Part shown: piece by piece, positions 1 through 11,924 of the stretch
Layout: every line of letters starts with the position of its first letter
Numbering within the stretch: the stretch's first letter is position 1
Assembly (NCBI GenBank): GCA_010909165.1
Contig: MU008222.1
Location: forward strand, 105,965-169,964
DNA length: 64,000 nucleotides
From: Anthoceros angustus
Lineage: Eukaryota > Streptophyta > Anthocerotopsida > Anthocerotales > Anthocerotaceae
Reading direction: 5' to 3'
Made by a program: the position numbers and the translations under genes
Notes under the pieces: generated by a model
Seen by the model: only the letters and a program-made list of their open reading frames with translations
Told to the model about the DNA's origin: nothing
Database searches by the model: none

Positions 1-479
1 TTCTATCGCTCTTGACCTTCACCTAAGTCAAGACTTGCTTGCTTACTCCCTTCTACTCAACCACTACTACCCCACTTGTCTAGCCACCACGGCTCTTATT
101 CCACGCAAATCTCATTCCGCGCAAATCTCATTCCACGACCGTGCTCTCACGGGTAGTTGCTTCGACCACAGGTGGGTCCCACACCCAAACCCTAGCGACT
201 TATTTCCGGCGCGCGGATCCACCACGGCGTCCACCGTGCCGCGGATCCGGCTTTATTCGCACTCCGCACACATGCACACACCGATTCCTAGACCTAAATT
301 CCACTAAATCCTCCCGCTCACACACACATAAAGTAGCGTCTTGCGGGGCAAGTGGAGGCTTAGACAAAAAGATTGTGATTGGAGGTCAAGGCCTTGAAAA
401 ATCAAGCTCCACGGAGGTCACCTCACCGCAAGACATTGGTGTATTGCTCAATTTGTCATCAAACCGACACACCAACCGG
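1..479. other. Unassigned 5' flank of gypsy element
   Basis: No protein domain is recognisable here. Overlapping short open frames exist in two + frames but carry no motif. Because a gag C-terminus follows directly at about 480-830 on the + strand, this is most simply the degraded upstream part of the same gag gene or its leader. CAG and CTG triplets are scarce, as elsewhere in the retroelement block. Confidence 0.4.
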
Positions 480-830
480 AATGTATCCGAGCACGGCATC
501 GTGAATCACGTGGAATCTGTCATGCCCGTGATTATTGGTACGTGGATGAGGCTTACCAAGTGCAAAGTCGCGGAAGCCCTCAATCGATGAGGGCGACTTA
601 CCAACCCGCAAAGACCGGCTGTGGTGGTATGGGTCACGGCCTACCTCACCGGGACCATGAGACCGGAGCCGCCACAAAGGCCAATGGCAATTCCACCGGT
701 GCTGTACAATTGTGGGACACCGGTCATTATTCGAATGAATGCCCAACCTCGAAACAAATGGGTTATGTACCTTTTGTCAAGTATGCAAGGAGTTGGGGCA
801 CAAGGTTGGTGACCCAAGGTGTTGAGTAGC
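480..830 (+). pseudogene. Ty3/gypsy gag C-terminus with zinc knuckles (frameshifted)
   Basis: Two neighbouring frames together encode the end of a retroviral-type gag. Around 530-590 the translation reads like the region before the nucleocapsid (WYVDEAYQV). At 700-830 a CCHC zinc knuckle can be pieced together (core YNCGT followed, after a shift, by GHYSNECPTSK), then a second knuckle-like stretch with regularly spaced Cys and His. At least one frameshift splits the first knuckle, so no continuous protein is made as written. The nucleocapsid would bind element RNA. A protease and reverse transcriptase follow on the same strand. Confidence 0.6.
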
Positions 831-1185
831 AAGGGTAGCCTCAGACGCCCGGTGAGGTTCACAGCCTCAGCGGAAGGAACGCCGTCCAACCGCAATCACG
901 GTGACCACAACGGCTTTGAAGGTGGAAGCGAATTGATTTTCTTGATGAATCCAGCGTGTATTCAGGGATTGTAGAAGAAGGGTATGAAGGAGAGATGAGT
1001 GCAGACAAGGGCTGTTGGTGGCCAAAGTTACCACCGATCCGAGCCGAGAGAAAGACCGAAAATCCGGAAAGCGCCGTGAACGAGGAACGGAAGAAAAGGA
1101 AGGTGAGGGACGACTCACCTTGGCCTCCGAGACTCGTGGGGTCGGAATTTGGTAGAGGAGGAGGAAATGAAGAGGTCCATAAGAC

Positions 1186-1259
1186 GCCTACCGTGGTAGG
1201 AGCTCCTACCATGGTAGGAGGAACGCCACTGGTAGGAGGCGAACCTACCATGGTAGGAG
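1186..1259 (+). repeat. P1 palindrome cluster (about 4 units) inside gypsy ORF
   Basis: Four consecutive copies of the P1 module, arms CCTACC and GGTAGG around a variable centre (GT, AT, one damaged unit, AT). Unit starts are 18 or 21 bases apart, so the open frame spanning 956-1270 is kept and reads PTVVG, PTMVG and similar. The cluster lies in the linker between the gag zinc knuckles and the protease. The same module occurs in the unrelated element B. Confidence 0.85.
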
Positions 1260-1689
1260 GGGAGGAGTGACCCACCCACAAGCGGAAGAGGGGAGGAAGG
1301 TGTTTCCGACATCGCAGAAGGAAGTGGCGGAAATGTTGGAGGATGAGCTAAGGAGGCTCACCCAACATGCGAAGATGGAAGAAGAGGCGAGCCTCGAAAT
1401 TGATCATGATCATGGAGTCCCAAAGGGACCAAGAGTGTGAGGAGTTTACCAATAAGGTCGGAGCCGACCAGCATCGGCTGCAAACGGGAGGAAACATTGC
1501 AAGATCTCCAGGATGCATTGCTTGAGAATTTGTGGTCACTTGAGACAATTATGTGAGTCCAAGATCCCGCAAAATTGTGAAGGAAGCGATTAGGGGATCC
1601 CGAACCCATGGGGACGAGAAGGAGGCCGGTGGAGGTAAATGTGGTTGAACTTGTTGATTTGGGCGCCAGAGATTGAAATTGAGATTGCT

Positions 1690-2010
1690 GCGTGCCTAAT
1701 GTGCCATTAGATTCGGGTTCGAGTCAACTTGATGACGGAGGAGACAGCCATCGCCTTGGTTTCACCAAGTTTAACCCAATCCGAGTGTTCTTGAGGATGG
1801 CGATCAAACAAGGAGGAAACCTTTGGGGGTCCGAGAAATGTGCCAACCGTGATTGGTGGTCTCACATTCCATCTTACCTACATTGTCATGAGGCCTGTCG
1901 ATCTAGGCTACAAGGTTTTGATAGGCGTGCCTTGGTTGTATGGTCGCTTGTGTCTTTGATTTCGAGCTGCATTACATTTAAGTCATGTAGGGTAGGGCTC
2001 TGAGGTCGCT
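1690..2010 (+). pseudogene. Gypsy aspartic protease, C-terminal part
   Basis: One + frame near 1,850-1,990 reads FHLTYIVMRPVDLGYKVLIG followed by PWLYG, matching the C-terminal half of retrotransposon proteases (a Leu/Ile-Gly-x-Pro-Trp-Leu signature). An intact catalytic D-[ST]-G triad was not found upstream in any frame. The domain sits between the P1-bearing linker and the reverse transcriptase, as expected. The call rests on motif and position. Confidence 0.55.
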
Positions 2011-2339
2011 TGTGTCATGGAGCAAGGCACCTATGGTCCGATGGGTACACCTCGGTAGTACGGGGTGAGCTCTTCGGTGACCGAGCTACGAGGACCCCGC
2101 TTGAGGTGGCGATAAAATCGAGTTGGTGTACACCGCCACAAGTAGATGGTGTGTCGAGGAGGAGTCGAGGACGAGGCACATAGAGAAGGAGTAGCCTCGA
2201 AGGGTAGAGCCTATGATCGCGATTTCCCCGAAGGATCGTGAATAGTGTGTAGCTCAAGGGACTTATGTAGATCCGCACGCAGAGAGGACTTGGAGCTAGA
2301 ACCCGCAAGGTGGTCAAGATCTCCGGCATCTAGGAGTGG

Positions 2340-3600
2340 TAGAAAAGAAGAATTTCGTAGGGTCCTTAGAGAATATGTCGATGTGTTTGCCTTCAAGATT
2401 ACCGACATGACAGAATTCAAGAATTGGGGATACACCGAATCGATTTGAAGGCAGCTCTGGATCAAGCAATCCAAGTATTCTATGGTCGCCAAGGATCGAC
2501 CAATACTTGGAAGCCGGGTGATTTATCCGGTGCTTACCAAAGTGGGTCGCCCCCATTGTAATTGTACCTAAGAAGCAGGGAAGGTACGTGTGTCGATTTC
2601 GTGAAGCTTAATGAAGCAAGAAGAAGGACCACCACCTTGCCTTTCATGGACAGCGTCGACACTGGTGCCATGAAATGTACGCTTTCTAGATGGGTACTCG
2701 GTTACAATCGATTTCGTTGAGGAGGGAGGACCAGACAAGACTACGCTCAACCGATTGGGCGCTTATTCCAAGCTACCTTTTTGTGCAACGCTCCGCCACT
2801 TTTCAGGTGGTGAATGCTATCTTCCGAGATTTTCTCGGAAGTTCATGGAGGTATTTCGGATGATTTTGCGTTTTGGGAGGAAGTCGCACCTAGACACCTA
2901 AGACAATGTTTTGGCGGGAGTCCAACATGAAGCTTCATCCAGGGAAGTGTTATTTTGGCATGACTAAGGTATTTTGTTGGCACATCGAGTTTCGAGAGGA
3001 TTGCGGTAGATAAGGAGAAGGTGGCGATTATAGTGAGATGGACGCCACCCCAAACGGTGAGGCAAAGTGCGTGCCTTTGTAGGACCGGTAGGATATTACA
3101 GGAGGTTCATCAAGGATTTTGCTAAGAAGGCGCCTTGCGACCCAATTGACCAAGAAGGATACACCTTTCGAATGGACTGCAAGACAGGGCTTTTCCTGAA
3201 GGACTGTGAGCGCACCACGTTACGCCAGATTGGGAGAAACCGTTTCATGTATACGTGGATGTGTCCGCTTATGCCATTGGGACCATCTTAAGCCGGAAGG
3301 ACGAGAAGAACGGACCATCCGATTTTCTATGCGGTAGATGCTCACGGATGCGAGAAGAACTACTCAACCACAGGCGAGAGGGTCTTGGTATCATTTACTC
3401 AAGAAGTTTAGGCACTATCGCTTGCTTGCAAAGTGACGCTTCATGTTGACCATTTTGCGTTGAAGTACCTTGTGAACAAGCGATTTGTCGTGAAGGATTG
3501 CCGTGGGTACTACTGCTGCAAGAGTTTGATTATGACGTAGAAACTAGGCGAGCGCATCGGATTGATTTCATTTCTCGTCTGGCGGAGAGCGACTTGAAGC
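2340..3600 (+). pseudogene. Gypsy reverse transcriptase and RNase H, frameshifted
   Basis: Pieces in several + frames line up in the order of a Ty3/gypsy polymerase: the N-terminal REYVDVFAF-like segment (2,350-2,400), the APIVIVPKK-type finger (about 2,550-2,580), the palm with a CNAP motif (about 2,790) and the degraded catalytic FLDDF-like segment (about 2,840-2,870), the GYYRRFI connection (3,067-3,130), and an RNase H start (DVSAYAIGTILSRKDEKN, 3,255 on) with a later LQEFDYDVE stretch (3,510-3,560). Each piece needs a frame change, so this is inactive as written. Confidence 0.7.
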
Positions 3601-3720
3601 CACAGACCGATTTCGACGAGGAGTTGGTTGCCACGGCCGGGTCAAGGGGAGGACGTGAGCATGTTGTGGACGGCCTAAGGATTGATCAGCAAGTCTTGTT
3701 GCCAGCAGAGGTCAAATGAG

Positions 3721-5938
3721 CAAGAAGGAGCGGGAAAGGCAGCAGACAACTGGAACCGAGAGAGGATAAAGGGCGCCAGTATGGGCGCGAGGAGGAGGCT
3801 GGAATGCTCCTCAAGGGTGAGCAGTCAGGAGGGCTGCAAGTGGAGGCCAGCCGTTGGCAAAGAAAGAAGCAAAACGGATGGAGCCGGGAGCAGAAAGGCG
3901 CCCACTTGGCGAGGTCAAGCCAGGCGCCATGGGCGCGAGGAGAAGGCCCTAGGGAGGTGGACACGCCGGCGAGGAAGGAGATGCATCCCATGAAGCTTGA
4001 GCAAAACGCAGGAGAGAGCGATCATGGGCAATCACTCAAAAGCCATGGAGGTGCAACCAGGAGGAGGTCGCCATGGGAGCACGAGCTGGACCTGGACATG
4101 AGGCTAGACCAGAAGGGAAGAAATCGAACTTGTTGGAAGGAGCATTACGGTGCAGCTCAAAACTTAGATGGACAAAGCGGGAGAAACATTTGTGGATGGA
4201 ACAAGCCGTCGGGCCTGGCTGCTGGTGCGAGCTAGCAGGAGGCGACGATGGTGGAAGGATGATGGAGATTAAGAAATCGTGAGGGGAGAAGTGCACACAA
4301 AATGGTGTCGAGGGGCATGTCGCTAGAGCAGGAGCAGGATGGCTCTATGATGTGTATGAAGGAGGATTGTGGAGAAATCACACTCAAGATATGCTTTTGG
4401 AATTGCAAGAAGGAGGGTCGACCAATTCATCGATTATCTGCGAAGCACATGCGTAAGAGATCTGCTAGGCACGATCTAGGGCTGACATGAGTCTAGAAGG
4501 TCGGAGATGGTGTACCAGATGATGCACAGTCCACGATGCAGGGATGTAATGCTTAGGAGAAGAATTTTGTGAGCCGAGTTGGCGGGGTTGTGGCCAGGCC
4601 CACATCCACTGAACAAGCTAGATCCACAGGCGTGCTGGCCCATTTGAGAAGTCATCAAAAGCCAAGGATCCGTGAAGAGTTTTGTGCAAGGAGATTATCT
4701 TGGTGGGGATTCGCAGGAGAAAGGGTGAGCAGCACAAGAGGGCTGCAAGTGGAGGCCACGGTTGGGAGAAGAAAGCAATCTGAGGGACTACATGGCGTGT
4801 GTGCGTGATGGAGCCAGGAGTAGGGATGGCTGATGGTGCATGGAAAGGGCGGGAAACTCATCCAAAGCTTGAGCTCAGAAAATCATTCATGGGCCCAAGG
4901 AAGCCACTTTTGTGGAGGTCGAATGGAGAGATCAACGAGCTCTGCAGGAGCCTGGTTTCTGAGACACAAGAGCAGTTGATCTGTGGACCGCAGCCAACAT
5001 GGACACTCCACGGGTCATAATGTACATGGGGCTGACGCCCTGCGTGTGGCTAGTAGGAAGTGGCGAAAAGTGCATGGAAGGGAGGTTAGACGTGAAGGAC
5101 TCCATGTACGTTATTGAATGGTGAGGTATGAAATTTCTTGGAGCACGGAATCATGTTATGTCTAGGGAAGGGCGTGCTCTCTCCTGTGCCATTGTCTGAG
5201 ATGGGGTCTTATACAAGCTTGGTTTGGATGAGAAGATCCGACGTTGTTTGGAAGGAAGCTTCTTCTTAAAGAAGCTTTGCATGCGAGAGGTTGGAGGCCA
5301 TTATTGTGTAAATCACGTGAAGAAGATCTTAGATGGAGCATTATGGGCTTACGGAGAAAGTGACAAGAAGACTCATATTAGCGAATGATGCCCGATTTGA
5401 AGTACCTACCTATAGAATCATGGAGGATGGCGATGTATGAGAGTCGGTGACTAGAGTCTTTCATAGAGCAGAGGAACGTGGGGAAGATGCTTTAGAAGAA
5501 ACTCTGGTGGAGCTTAGAAAGGATAGGCATGATGGGAAGTTGAGGCAAGCTGGATTTGGTTCTTCTATATGATGGCGTATATGGACTTCCGAAGCCAGAT
5601 GGATGGGACCTTGAGGAGGTGGTGTGAGAATGGATCCGTGAACTCGTGTCTTTGGATGGGGATTTTTGCAACTAGAGTGAATGGGTGGAAGGTTAAGTAC
5701 CTTCAGGATTCTGTTTGGGGCAAAAGGGTGAGAGATGTGGAGCAAAAGTTTGGGCAACAAGCTTAAATGAGTTTGCTTTGAACAGACACTCTTTGCTAGA
5801 AATGGTTTGGTGAAGACATGCAAGGAAATTTTTGCTCCTTTTTTGAGTTGTAGGACCATGTCGGAAGGCAGAGGATATGCAGGAAAAGAAACGGGTCAAA
5901 ACGACCTCTGGTGAGGAGAAAAGGTAACCTACATGAGT
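3721..5938. other. Intergenic or decayed retroelement DNA, no recognisable gene
   Basis: No domain was recognised on either strand. Purine-rich stretches give open frames of low complexity. A roughly 60-base stretch around 3,825-3,890 recurs in altered form around 4,730-4,790 (shared core GGGCTGCAAGTGGAGGCCA), so parts are dispersed repeats. This could be the untranslated 3' region or LTR of the upstream gypsy element or of element B. Confidence 0.4.
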
Positions 5939-6170
5939 GGTAGGGTGTCCTACCAGTAGGAGAAACTCCTACCATGGTGACGAGGGTAGGAGAGATCCTA
6001 CCACCGTGGGAGAATGACCACCGCTAGTGTTTTGATCACCTACCGTGTAGGAATAGCTCCTACCATGGTAGGAGGGTAGGAAGGTATCCTACAGTGGAGT
6101 AACTCCTACCGTGGTAGGAGAAAAGGAAAACGCCTACCATGGTAGGAGGATGTCCTACTAGGAGATAGGT
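5939..6170. repeat. P1 palindrome cluster, non-coding copy
   Basis: About ten complete or damaged copies of the CCTACC-NN-GGTAGG module in 230 bases. Spacing is irregular and not held to multiples of three, and no open frame runs through the cluster, unlike the clusters at 1.2, 9.3, 11.6 and 44 kb. It lies just upstream of a TATA-like sequence at about 6,211 and of the first element B ORF. Confidence 0.8.
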
Positions 6171-6210
6171 TCTAAGGAAGGTAGCTTATGTTTTAGGCAG
6201 GATAGGCTTG

Positions 6211-6222
6211 CTATATATAGAG
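6211..6222 (+). promoter_or_regulatory. TATA-like box upstream of element B ORF
   Basis: The sequence CTATATATAG lies in an AT-rich stretch about 180 bases upstream of the first long open frame of element B. A comparable TATATAT stretch lies near 14,435-14,450 upstream of the inverted copy of related sequence. It is placed as a core promoter by sequence and position only. Confidence 0.4.
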
Positions 6223-7890
6223 TCTTTTAGTGGACTAGATAAATAGGCCAAAATAGGTAATTAAGAAATTAGAGGCTAATTTTCAGTAATTAGAAATTAG
6301 AAAAATAGGGAAAATTAGGAAGGAATGGTGGGAAAGGGCCACGTGGCACACATCCAAGGGCAGGATAGAATGGTAGTTACTTTTCTAACCCTTGGGTGAC
6401 TTATAAAAGTGGCTGCAGCAGAGGCCACAACTCGAAACTTGAAGAGGCGGCCTCGCAGAAGGCACACCTCAAGCTCAAGGCCCCCCACACACCGTGCACG
6501 CTGTTGAGGAAGAAGGAGGCGCAAGCTTGGGCAGGAGAAAAGGCAGCGCGCCAAGAGAGGAAGGAGGAAGAGGAAGAGAAGAAGAAGGAGAAGAAGGTTG
6601 GGCAACCCAACACTTGCCCTCGTGAGGGTGCCTAGGAGGGTGGAGCGTGGCAAGATTGCTAGGAAACCGTGCGAAGGAAGGGCTCCTAAATTGCGTGCAG
6701 TGTAAGAGTCCGTGGGGAATTTTGGTGAGCTTTCTCTTGCAGGAGAAATCGGGTTTTGGGGCGCCAAGGTGTAAGGGCTGGAGGAGAGCAAGGGCAAGGA
6801 CCTTTGAGCTGTGAGCAAGAGCAAATCGGGAGGAGGAGAAACGTTTGCAAGGATAAGAAGGCGGCGGTGCAGGAATTGCAGAGAGGCATCACTTTTCTTC
6901 AATTTCGTGCAAGTACCAAGGAGGCCATGACCAAGGGCAAGGAGGTAGTAGCCAAGGAAGGAGCGTCCACCAAGGAGGTGGCGCAGAGGCAAGAGGTCTA
7001 AGGCGGAGGATCGAGACCGGAGGTGGAAATTTGACATGCCCTTATTACGTGCTATGCAGGCCAGCTATCCTCTAGAGACCTTTCAGACTTTCGACCTTGG
7101 GCAGCAGAGGAGAATATTCAGCTAGAGTGGGTGTATGGGCGACATTGGTCTTACACCAACCTTGAATTGATAGAGAGTGTTTTGCTAAGCAGACGGAAGA
7201 GGAATTGGCTGCCTTACCGGATAGAACGCACGACGGATCCACGGTGTTGGACCGAAGGAGCATACGCCCGGTATATGGCGGATAGCGAGGATAGCGGAAT
7301 CACGTTGATGGAAGGAACGAGTGGAGGCAAGCGTGCATCAACGGCGGATCTTCCCAAGGAGCCCTTACACTTATGCAAGGGGCATGAAGGCTAAGTCTAA
7401 GAACGGTTGGCGGACGGACCAAATCTTGGAGCCCAAGTGGAGATTGTTCACAAGAATTGTTTTGGGCTTGGTGAGCAATCCAAGGGTGTCATATTTCAGC
7501 ACTACCTTCCTCCATTTTCTATGGAAGATCACTCAAGGAGCGAAGCGGATTGGGGCTCATCATGTATGAAGCATACACCTACCACCGGAAAAGAAACCCA
7601 ACGTCGGATGAAGATGACCCTGCTATCTTAGCACTTATCTAGTGCATTTGTGGGAAGTAGAGGGCTACTCACAAGTAAGGAGTTGGATGATTCCAAGCAT
7701 CCCTTTAACATTGTGTACTTACGGGGAGAGGGACGAGTGCTTGGTGCTTTGCGGCTAAAGGAGGTGCCGGCACCACGGACATTATTCTGGAAGGAATCCT
7801 CGAAAGATAGGCCGGAGGATGTGCAGGAGGACTTGCAAGGAGAAGTTGTAGGGGATTTGAAGTTTGGACCGGAGGATGCGGAGATGGAAG

Positions 7891-8050
7891 GTAGGATAGA
7901 TCCTACCATGGCGGGAATCCGCCTGCGAGGTGGGAGGTGTTCCCACAGTGGTTTGGGACCCCTTTCGTCCTCTCATGACAATGGGGAATTAGTCCTACCA
8001 CGGTAGGAAGTAGTCCTACTGGTAGGAGCACCTCCTACCAGTAGGAGGAA
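7891..8050 (+). repeat. P1 palindrome cluster in element B linker
   Basis: Four recognisable P1 units, some altered: one with GCGGG in place of the right arm (about 7,901), one intact unit (about 7,993) and two with shortened centres (about 8,014 and 8,034). They lie between the conserved N-terminal segment and the coiled coil of the element B protein, a second insertion position within the same ORF family. Confidence 0.7.
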
Positions 8051-9302
8051 AGGAAGTCACGGTTTGGAAGCTCCCAAGCGGGAGATAAGAAGGCAACCGG
8101 CCCGTTAGGTGGGCGAGCGGATGGAGTCACGGTGGGAGGTTGCCCCACCAAGTGATGAGCGGGAGCTCATCATAGGGAAGCAAGGGATGTAAGATCCCAT
8201 GAGCAAGGCAAAGGCCTTGAGTCTCCGGAGGTAAGAAAGGAGACTTGGACATGTTGGAGGAGATGCTGCGCATAGGGAGATGTTCAAGGTAGACATAGGA
8301 GCCGCCAAGAGGAGAGTTGAATTCTTGAAGACGGAGGCGGAAGACAAGGACCCCAAGCAAGGGAAATTGCGGTAGGCGGCGGAAACCCGGCGGAGGATGT
8401 TATGAGGATGGAAGCTCAAGTGGAGCACTTGGAAAGAGTCTTGAAACAAGGCTACAGGCAAATCATATTCGAGAACAAGGCTCTTACCAAGCAATTGGCA
8501 GCTCGAGAGGAGAAGGTGGAGCAACTTGCTCACATGGTGCGCACATGGAAAAGAAGGCGAAGACAAGCAAGTGCTGCTAATGGAGGAAAGGTCAAGACGA
8601 GAGCAATCTCTGCAGAAATGAGGCACAAAGGCAAGTAGGCGCACATGAGCGGGTCATAGCCACAGTGTGAAGATTAGTGACATGGAAAAGGAGCTGGGAG
8701 AAATCCACGAGGTGGAATTGAAGGAAGAAGAGCTGGAAGAACGGACACATTTTGTCCATAGGTTGGAAATGGAACGAGAAGTCCAGCAACAGGAGAATGC
8801 ACCTAGGAGGATAGGGGAGTTGGAGGAAGAACTGGCGAAAGAGAAAGGCCGTCATGAGGCGGTTGTGCAGCATATGTTGGCGGTGAGGGAGCAAAGATTT
8901 TGGGCTGATTATGCCCTACAGGAAAGATTGATCCGCCAACTGCAAAATGAAAGGACGGAGAATGTGGCTCTCCATGTCAAGACTGGTGAGCTGGCCCTGG
9001 AGCGAGATGCTTACAAAAGCAAGTGTGAGCATGGAGTATGGCTTGAGGATTACGAAGAATTGGAGATGGCGATTTGCAGCCCATCTTCACAACAAGGTGC
9101 TCAAGGCCACTAACGAGTTGTTGCGACTTCGAAAGGAGGATGTTGGGACCTCATGAGATGATAGGAGGCCCTCATGCAAGTCCAACCGGAAGCCTTAGAC
9201 TTGGAGAGTGTCCAAGCGGGGGTGAAGAAACTTGGAGAAGCAAGTGGGGAAGCTGCACAGTGTGGAGAATCACCCGGAAGGGGTAAGGAAGAAGAAACGA
9301 CC

Positions 9303-9392
9303 GGTAGGAACTCCTACCGTGGTAGGAGGAGTTCCTACCGTGGTAGGAGGGACTCCTACCGTGGTAGGAGAAGGTCCTACCATGGTAGGGCC
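9303..9392 (+). repeat. P1 palindrome cluster, 21-bp period
   Basis: Four P1 units spaced exactly 21 bases apart. The full palindrome is CTCCTACCGTGGTAGGAG, with the fourth unit centred on AT. They are read in frame as PTVVGG, PTVVGG, PTVVG and PTMVG at the C-terminal end of the element B coiled-coil ORF. The three-base periodicity and the absence of in-frame stops suggest the cluster grew while coding. Confidence 0.9.
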
Positions 9393-9589
9393 GGAAGAAG
9401 CAGATTCAAAGGCTAGCATGGATTGTGGTACCTTGGCCCTTGCGAAAGAAGGAAGAGGGGTTGATCTTGCGAATGGAGCAAGAATCACAAGGAGAAGACC
9501 AACCTCCTAACATGGGTGCAGGAGCAAGGAGCTCACTTGCTCCACAAGTGAGAGGAAGAGGAGAAGGCGAGGATGAGCCTGGCTAAGAG

Positions 9590-10765
9590 GAGCTATTTTA
9601 TTGGAGGAAGGAACTCAAGATAGGCATCAAGATAAGGAAGGGATTCATAAGAAGTCCTTAAATTAGCTTGAAGACATGGGGCAAGATGCCACTTGGGAAG
9701 ACTTTTCTTTAGAGGAGGGGAGGCATTAATGCTTGTCATGAGTGTGTTGACTAGCTAGATAGGAATGTTGGAGAGCCATTAAGGCTCACATAGGTGAATT
9801 TGCTAGAATAGAATTTTACCCAAGATGCTTGGATGTCGAACTTAAAGTCGACAATAGGATACACTAAAATAAGGAGTAAGGTGCAGGAGGGCTGAGAGGC
9901 TGTGAGGACCTCCCTATAAAAGGAGGGAGCTTGTGAAGTAAAATTATCGTGTCTTGCGCTCCCATCCTCCCGAGTCCTTCACTTTGTGCAGGAATTTCGT
10001 CTGCAAGCCAACGCATGTCTGGTAGAGAGGAGAACGCGGTCGGTCTTTGGGTGGAGGGCTTGCTCTTTGAGGCGCCCACTGCCTCCCTTGTGAATGGTTG
10101 TTGTGTGAATTGTTTTGCTTTGAGTGTGTGGCGATGCTCAAGGAACTCTCGGCTTGAGGGTAGACTGGGGAAGACTCCTGGAGGTTCTCGTCTGTACAAA
10201 CCACATAGCCCAAGGAAGAACTCGTTAATTTCGGACGGACCCAGGGTTGTCGTGGGCGAGTTGGAATTAATGAGCCAGCAATTGGTGTTAGAGTAGGAGA
10301 TTGTGGAGGAAGGAAGGGTAGATGAGTAGAAGAAGAGGCGTTGTTGATTGAGAGAGTTGTGAGGAGGATTAGAGTGTAGGAAAAGCGGAAGGCCACAGGC
10401 GAGCCTAAGGGCCCGAATCCCAAATCACAAGTAAGAGGCGCTCACAGAGAGTGTCTTAGGAGTAGGGACGAAGTTGCGGTGTGGGTCGGGGGTCCACAGG
10501 CGCCGTGATAGACACCTTCTTTGTTAAGACGTGACTGCAATTGTGTGGTGTCGTTGTAGGTTGAGGTTTGGTGAGTTCTGAAGCGATGCGTGTAGCTGTA
10601 GAGGAGCGTGAGAGGCGCCTTGCTTGTTTAGAAGGCTGAGGTAGTGTGTAGGCTGCGGTGTGGCGGATTTCTCAAGATTCGTGTTCCCAAGTCTCATGGG
10701 GCGAAACCCAGCGTCTGAAAGCGATGGGATAAGTGTGGCTAGAGGTGCATCTCGGGGAGCCCAGG
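9590..10765 (+). promoter_or_regulatory. LTR-like region of element B with TATA box
   Basis: Non-coding sequence after the element B ORF. A TATA box (CCTATAAAAGG, about 9,913) is followed about 30-50 bases downstream by sequence conserved in the copy at 12,240 and, for the later part, at 48,280-48,835 and 48,960-49,270. A shared end block contains TCTCATGGG followed by GAAACCCA and GGGATAAGTGTGGC (about 10,693-10,741). Presence in several element B loci and a promoter-like start suggest a U3-R-U5 unit. Exact LTR ends were not found. Confidence 0.5.
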
Positions 10766-11016
10766 ATCGCCTCCCACACTCCACTTCAGCCCCTTGATCT
10801 GTCCAGTTTTCCATTCTTGGCGTGGGCCTTCACCTCCTCGTCCATCATGTCTAGGACCTCCCGGGGATTTGAGAGGGCAATCCTTTTCCCTCCATTGGTC
10901 CTCCGAGGAGAGCAATTCTTGAGCTCTCCTCCTCCGGCCTTCCATACACATCGAATGCTTCAAAGCGTCCAACAGTTGGATCGTCAGCATTCCTCCGACA
11001 GCAGCGAAGATTAGTG

Positions 11017-11630
11017 ACATGGAAAAGGAGGAGAAATCATGAGAGGCTGGAATTGAAGGAAGAAGAGCTGGAAGAACGGACACATTTTGTCCAAAGATTG
11101 GAAATGGAACGAGAAGTCCGAAGCAGAGTGCACAACTCCCTAGGAGGATAGGGAGTTGGAGGAAGAAATGGCAAGGAGAAAGGCCGTCATGAGGCGGTGT
11201 GCGCATATGTTGGCGGTGAGGGAGATTTCGGGTGATTATGCCCTACAAGAGAGATTGATCCGCCAAAATGAGAGGAGAATGTGGCTCTCCATGTCAAGGT
11301 GAGCTGGCCTTAGAGATGCTTACAAAAGCAAGTGTGAGCATGGAGTATGGCTTGAGGATTACGAAGAATTGGAGATGGCACAACAACGATTTGCATCTTC
11401 ACAACAAGGTGCTCAAGGCCACTAACGAGTTGTTGCGACTTGCTGAGAAGGAGAATGTTGGGACCTCATGACGATGATAGGGAGGCCCTCATGCAAGTCC
11501 AACCGGAAGCCTTAGACTTGGAGAGTGTCCCAAGCAACAGGGTGAGAAACTTGCACGGGGAGGCAAGTGAAGCGGGAAGGCTGCAGTGTGGAGAATCACC
11601 CGGAAGGGGTAAGGAAGAAGAAACGACCCG
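11017..11630 (+). pseudogene. Element B coiled-coil segment, copy 2
   Basis: Direct repeat of 8,667-9,300 created by the 2.34 kb tandem duplication. The coiled coil is recognisable in pieces, but short losses (for example GAGCTGGGAG shortened to GAGGAG, and CAACTGCAAAATG shortened to CAAAATG) break the frame. It lacks the conserved N-terminal segment of the family, so it cannot make the full protein. Confidence 0.6.
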
Positions 11631-11722
11631 GTAGGAACTCCCGTGGTAGGAGGAGTTCCTACCGTGGTAGGAGGGACTCCTACCGTGGTAGGAGAAGGTC
11701 CTACCATGGTAGGAGGCCGGAA
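11628..11722 (+). repeat. P1 palindrome cluster, duplicated copy
   Basis: Duplicate of the 9,303-9,392 cluster with four units. The first has lost part of its left arm, so its frame is shifted relative to copy 1. The remaining units keep the 21-base period and the alternating GT/AT centres. Confidence 0.85.
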
Positions 11723-11924
11723 GAAGATTCAAAGGCTAGCATGGATTTGGCGAGTACCTTGGCCCTTGCGGAAAGAAGGAAGAGGGGTTGATCTTGCAGA
11801 ATGGAGCAAGAATCACAAGGAGAAGACCAACCTCCTAACATGGGTGCAGGGGCAAGGAGCTCACTTGCTCCACAAGTGAGAGGAAGAGGAGGATGAGAGC
11901 TGGCTAAGAGAGCCCGGGCTATTT

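Larger units (their letters stand above)
540..3720 (+). mobile_element. Ty3/gypsy retrotransposon, internal region, degraded
   Basis: On the + strand the order is gag zinc knuckles, a linker carrying palindromic P1 repeats, a protease C-terminal part, then reverse transcriptase and RNase H, the order expected for Ty3/gypsy pol. No integrase is recognisable before 3,720 and no LTR pair was identified. Multiple frameshifts break every domain. Many may be single-base losses of the CAG/CTG type described in the findings, so the element may be less decayed than it looks. Confidence 0.7.
6396..9500 (+). pseudogene. Element B gag-like coiled-coil protein, copy 1
   Basis: Several + strand open pieces belong to one family protein that reappears at 43.2-47.6 kb. 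Order: a Lys/Glu-rich N-terminus (6,396-7,001); a conserved segment (7,131-7,530) with DPRCW, a KNGW motif and a YFST-F-FL stretch; an acidic linker; a long Glu/Lys/Arg coiled coil (8,402-9,113, for example EERTHFVHRLEMEREVQQQ); then PTVVGG repeats made by a P1 palindrome cluster (9,303-9,392). No protease, polymerase or zinc knuckle is visible. Such gag-only coding with LTR-like flanks suggests a non-autonomous retrotransposon, but the protein family itself is not one I recognise. Frameshifts divide it. Confidence 0.5.

Noticed and set aside
5939-6170. Possible CRISPR-like array
   Set aside because: Units are palindromic with irregular short spacers, in plant retroelement DNA. CRISPR arrays are prokaryotic and have regular unique spacers.
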